Assembly (NCBI GenBank): GCA_035568375.1
Contig: DATMOG010000036.1
Location: 1-15,329, forward strand
Source: JACDET01 sp035568375
GTDB taxonomy: Bacteria; Patescibacteriota; Microgenomatia; Levybacterales; UBA12049
DNA length: 15,329 bases
Direction: 5' to 3'
The notes beneath the pieces were generated by a model. It ran no database searches and had not been told where the DNA came from. It saw only the letters and a list, made by a program, of their open reading frames with translations. The position numbers were made by a program, and so were the translations under genes. Shown here in pieces: positions 14,427-15,329 of this stretch (position 1 is its first letter; each line of letters opens with the position of its first letter).

Positions 14427-14456
14427 ATAATAGTTACTCCCAACAAAGAATGTCAA
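14427..14456 (-). promoter_or_regulatory. promoter of the pilin gene
   Basis: On the minus strand: TTGACA (14456-14451), an 18-bp spacer and TATTAT (14432-14427), eleven of twelve consensus positions. The predicted start at about 14420 leaves a leader of about seven bases before the ATG at 14413. This decides the start codon choice for the gene. Confidence 0.65.
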
Positions 14457-14656
14457 GAATCGACTTCCAAAAAAATCTGATAATGCAATTTATTTACACA
14501 AACTCATTTTTGAAGCAAATAACTTAAATGAATGTATTTTTTGTAGTTATGGGATATACTATCTAATTATAGCCTCTTTTTATAAAATTCTTGTCTTAAT
14601 TTAATTGTCTAAAAGATCTTTTGCCTTTTATACTAATACCGCGCATATCTATACTA

Positions 14657-14686
14657 TTGACATTTTCTATATCCAAGTGATATTGT
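14657..14686 (+). promoter_or_regulatory. promoter of the small anchored secreted protein gene
   Basis: TTGACA (14657-14662), an 18-bp spacer and an extended -10, TG-A-TATTGT (hexamer 14681-14686). The start is expected near 14693, eight bases before the ATG at 14701. The layout matches the promoter at 5215-5244. Confidence 0.6.
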
Positions 14687-14700
14687 ACCGACAACCTATT

Positions 14701-15042
14701 ATGCATAAGAAATATATACTATGTCTTACCTTTATAGTAATGTTCTCGTTCAATATAATGCTTCCAATGCAATCAGAGGCATCAGGAAGTTGCTTCTCTT
14801 TATATAACGGTGGGATGACAGATCAACAGTACTGCCCGACACCTGTTCCTTCAACAAAATTAGCATTTACAGAATCTACTCCAACAAAAACTCCTCATCA
14901 AACCACAGGTGGACAAACGATCTATCCTCCATCGAAAACAAAATCAACGCCCAAAACTGGTCCTGAAGACTTGTCATTAGTAGGATTACTCATCGCAGGT
15001 GGAGCTGGCCTTTTTTTACAAAAGAAAGCTAAGTCAGTATAG
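14701..15042 (+). CDS. small secreted protein with PKTG-type C-terminal anchor
   Basis: A 113-residue protein. A signal peptide covers residues 1 to about 27 (basic MHKKY, hydrophobic core, cleavage near SEA-SG). A short exposed segment with two cysteines (C31, C45; CFSLYNGGMTDQQYC) is followed by a Pro/Thr/Lys-rich linker (46-85). Then TPKTG (83-87), a hydrophobic helix (91-106) and a basic tail (KKAK) form the layout of a sortase-type sorting signal, with Thr in place of the usual Leu. Small proteins of this design recur in CPR genomes, usually one per neighbourhood and of unknown role. A sortase would cut the TPKTG and join the protein to the envelope; no sortase gene is in the window. The start at 14701 is supported by a promoter eight bases upstream; an in-frame TTG at 14605 lies upstream of it and is rejected. 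Confidence 0.7.
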   Translation: MHKKYILCLTFIVMFSFNIMLPMQSEASGSCFSLYNGGMTDQQYCPTPVPSTKLAFTESTPTKTPHQTTGGQTIYPPSKTKSTPKTGPEDLSLVGLLIAGGAGLFLQKKAKSV

Positions 15043-15190
15043 TTTTTTCAAATAAAAAAACGGGATCTCGACAGTTTGCAATTCGTTAAAGAACCTTGAC
15101 ATGAATCATTCCATATCCTCTCCATTAGCAGAATCATTTATAGAATGCTTTTGCATAACTGGACCCATGTTGATTTATCAAGGCTAAAGC

Positions 15191-15329
15191 TGTCGGACAA
15201 GAATAGAAATGTCACCCCCCCCATTATTCCTTAGCTTTGTAAAGTTTTCTCCATGGATGATCAATTGGAGATTTCCAGTTAAGTTTGTGCCTTGTTAGAA
15301 TTATTGGCGGTTTGTTAACTTTTTTTGGT
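15191..15329 (-). mobile_element. probable end of an insertion sequence
   Basis: After the stop of the partial minus-strand gene, a run of eight C (15215-15222, read as G on the minus strand) leads into TGTCGGACAAGAATAGAAA (from 15191 on the plus strand). A terminus starting TGT next to a transposase-like 3' end is typical of IS elements, including the IS481-like group. The other end lies beyond the window, so neither the inverted repeat nor a target duplication can be verified. Confidence 0.35.
15224..15329 (-). CDS. 3' end of a transposase-like protein (partial)
   Basis: The minus strand carries an open frame of 34 codons entering from the right edge and ending at TAA (15226-15224). The visible tail reads PPIILTRHKLNWKSP, then IDHPWRKLYKAKE. 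Tails with a basic stretch followed by HPWR are, to my recollection, seen at the end of DDE integrase-like transposases in CPR genomes, but I cannot assign a family from 34 residues. The start and most of the gene are outside the window. The low similarity information means a non-transposase gene remains possible. Confidence 0.4.
   Translation of the reverse strand, partial: PKKVNKPPIILTRHKLNWKSPIDHPWRKLYKAKE

Noticed and set aside
14414..14446. TTG or ATG starts adding 5-11 residues to the pilin
   Set aside because: They fall within or upstream of the predicted -10 element; the signal peptide starts naturally at the ATG pair at 14413/14410.
14605..14700. TTG start adding 32 residues to the small secreted protein
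   Set aside because: A good promoter lies inside the extension, and the signal peptide begins at the ATG at 14701.
15096..15101. TTGACA as a promoter near the right edge
   Set aside because: No -10 at 16-19 bp and no gene follows on the plus strand.
1..15329. CRISPR array, rRNA or replication origin
   Set aside because: No regularly spaced repeat array, no rRNA-like segment and no DnaA-box cluster was seen on reading both strands.

Overview
The window looks like a chromosomal segment of a Candidate Phyla Radiation (Patescibacteria) bacterium, most likely Microgenomates-like. The evidence is strongly AT-rich DNA and several protein types typical of those genomes: a giant surface fibre ending in FNWWIVN, a VirB2/T4SS-like pilin, a small secreted protein with a PKTG-type C-terminal anchor, a LytR_C membrane protein, a CxxC-x17-CxxC zinc ribbon protein and a TPR-bearing O-antigen-ligase-like membrane protein. 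TGA acts as a stop (end of rho), so the standard bacterial code applies. The phylum assignment is inference from family resemblance; no database search was possible.

Layout. 1-762 is a very AT-rich gap without a recognisable gene. 763-5130 (+) encodes a 1455-residue predicted membrane-anchored fibre. Its cytoplasmic N-terminus carries two integrase-type SAM-like DNA-binding domains without a recombinase catalytic domain. 5252-7432 (+) encodes a multi-spanning O-antigen ligase/polymerase-like protein with TPRs. A minus-strand block follows: zinc ribbon protein (7664-7960), LytR_C protein (8133-8861), a strongly ribosome-bound 24-codon ORF (9006-9080) and an unrecognised 200-residue protein (9067-9669). 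Divergent from the last is a plus-strand three-gene cassette (9826-10679): excisionase-like HTH protein, 45-residue protein and PIN-like protein, resembling a toxin-antitoxin module. Then come tRNA-Ala(GGC) (10927-10999, minus), a LysM/M23 peptidase (11078-12229, minus), rho (12451-13827, minus) and the pilin (14015-14413, minus). A divergent small secreted anchored protein (14701-15042, +) is next, and the edge holds the 3' end of a probable transposase (15224-15329, minus).

Much of the content concerns the cell surface: fibre, glycan polymerase, LytR_C, M23 peptidase, pilin and anchored protein. rho and tRNA-Ala are the core information genes.

Regulation is unusually readable. Five genes have a -10 element so close upstream that their mRNAs should be leaderless or carry leaders of at most about 8 nt; four of these also have a good -35. 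In contrast rho, the M23 gene and the zinc ribbon gene have predicted leaders of about 60-150 nt. The zinc ribbon leader contains an arrangement that can mask or free its near-perfect Shine-Dalgarno. The cassette's upstream region carries TTGYATA repeats phased at 10 and 20 bp, a good candidate operator for its HTH protein. The main second-look items are the DNA-binding-domain/surface-fibre fusion, the switch-like zinc ribbon leader, the phased repeats with the HTH/PIN cassette, the 24-codon ORF and the leaderless promoter set.
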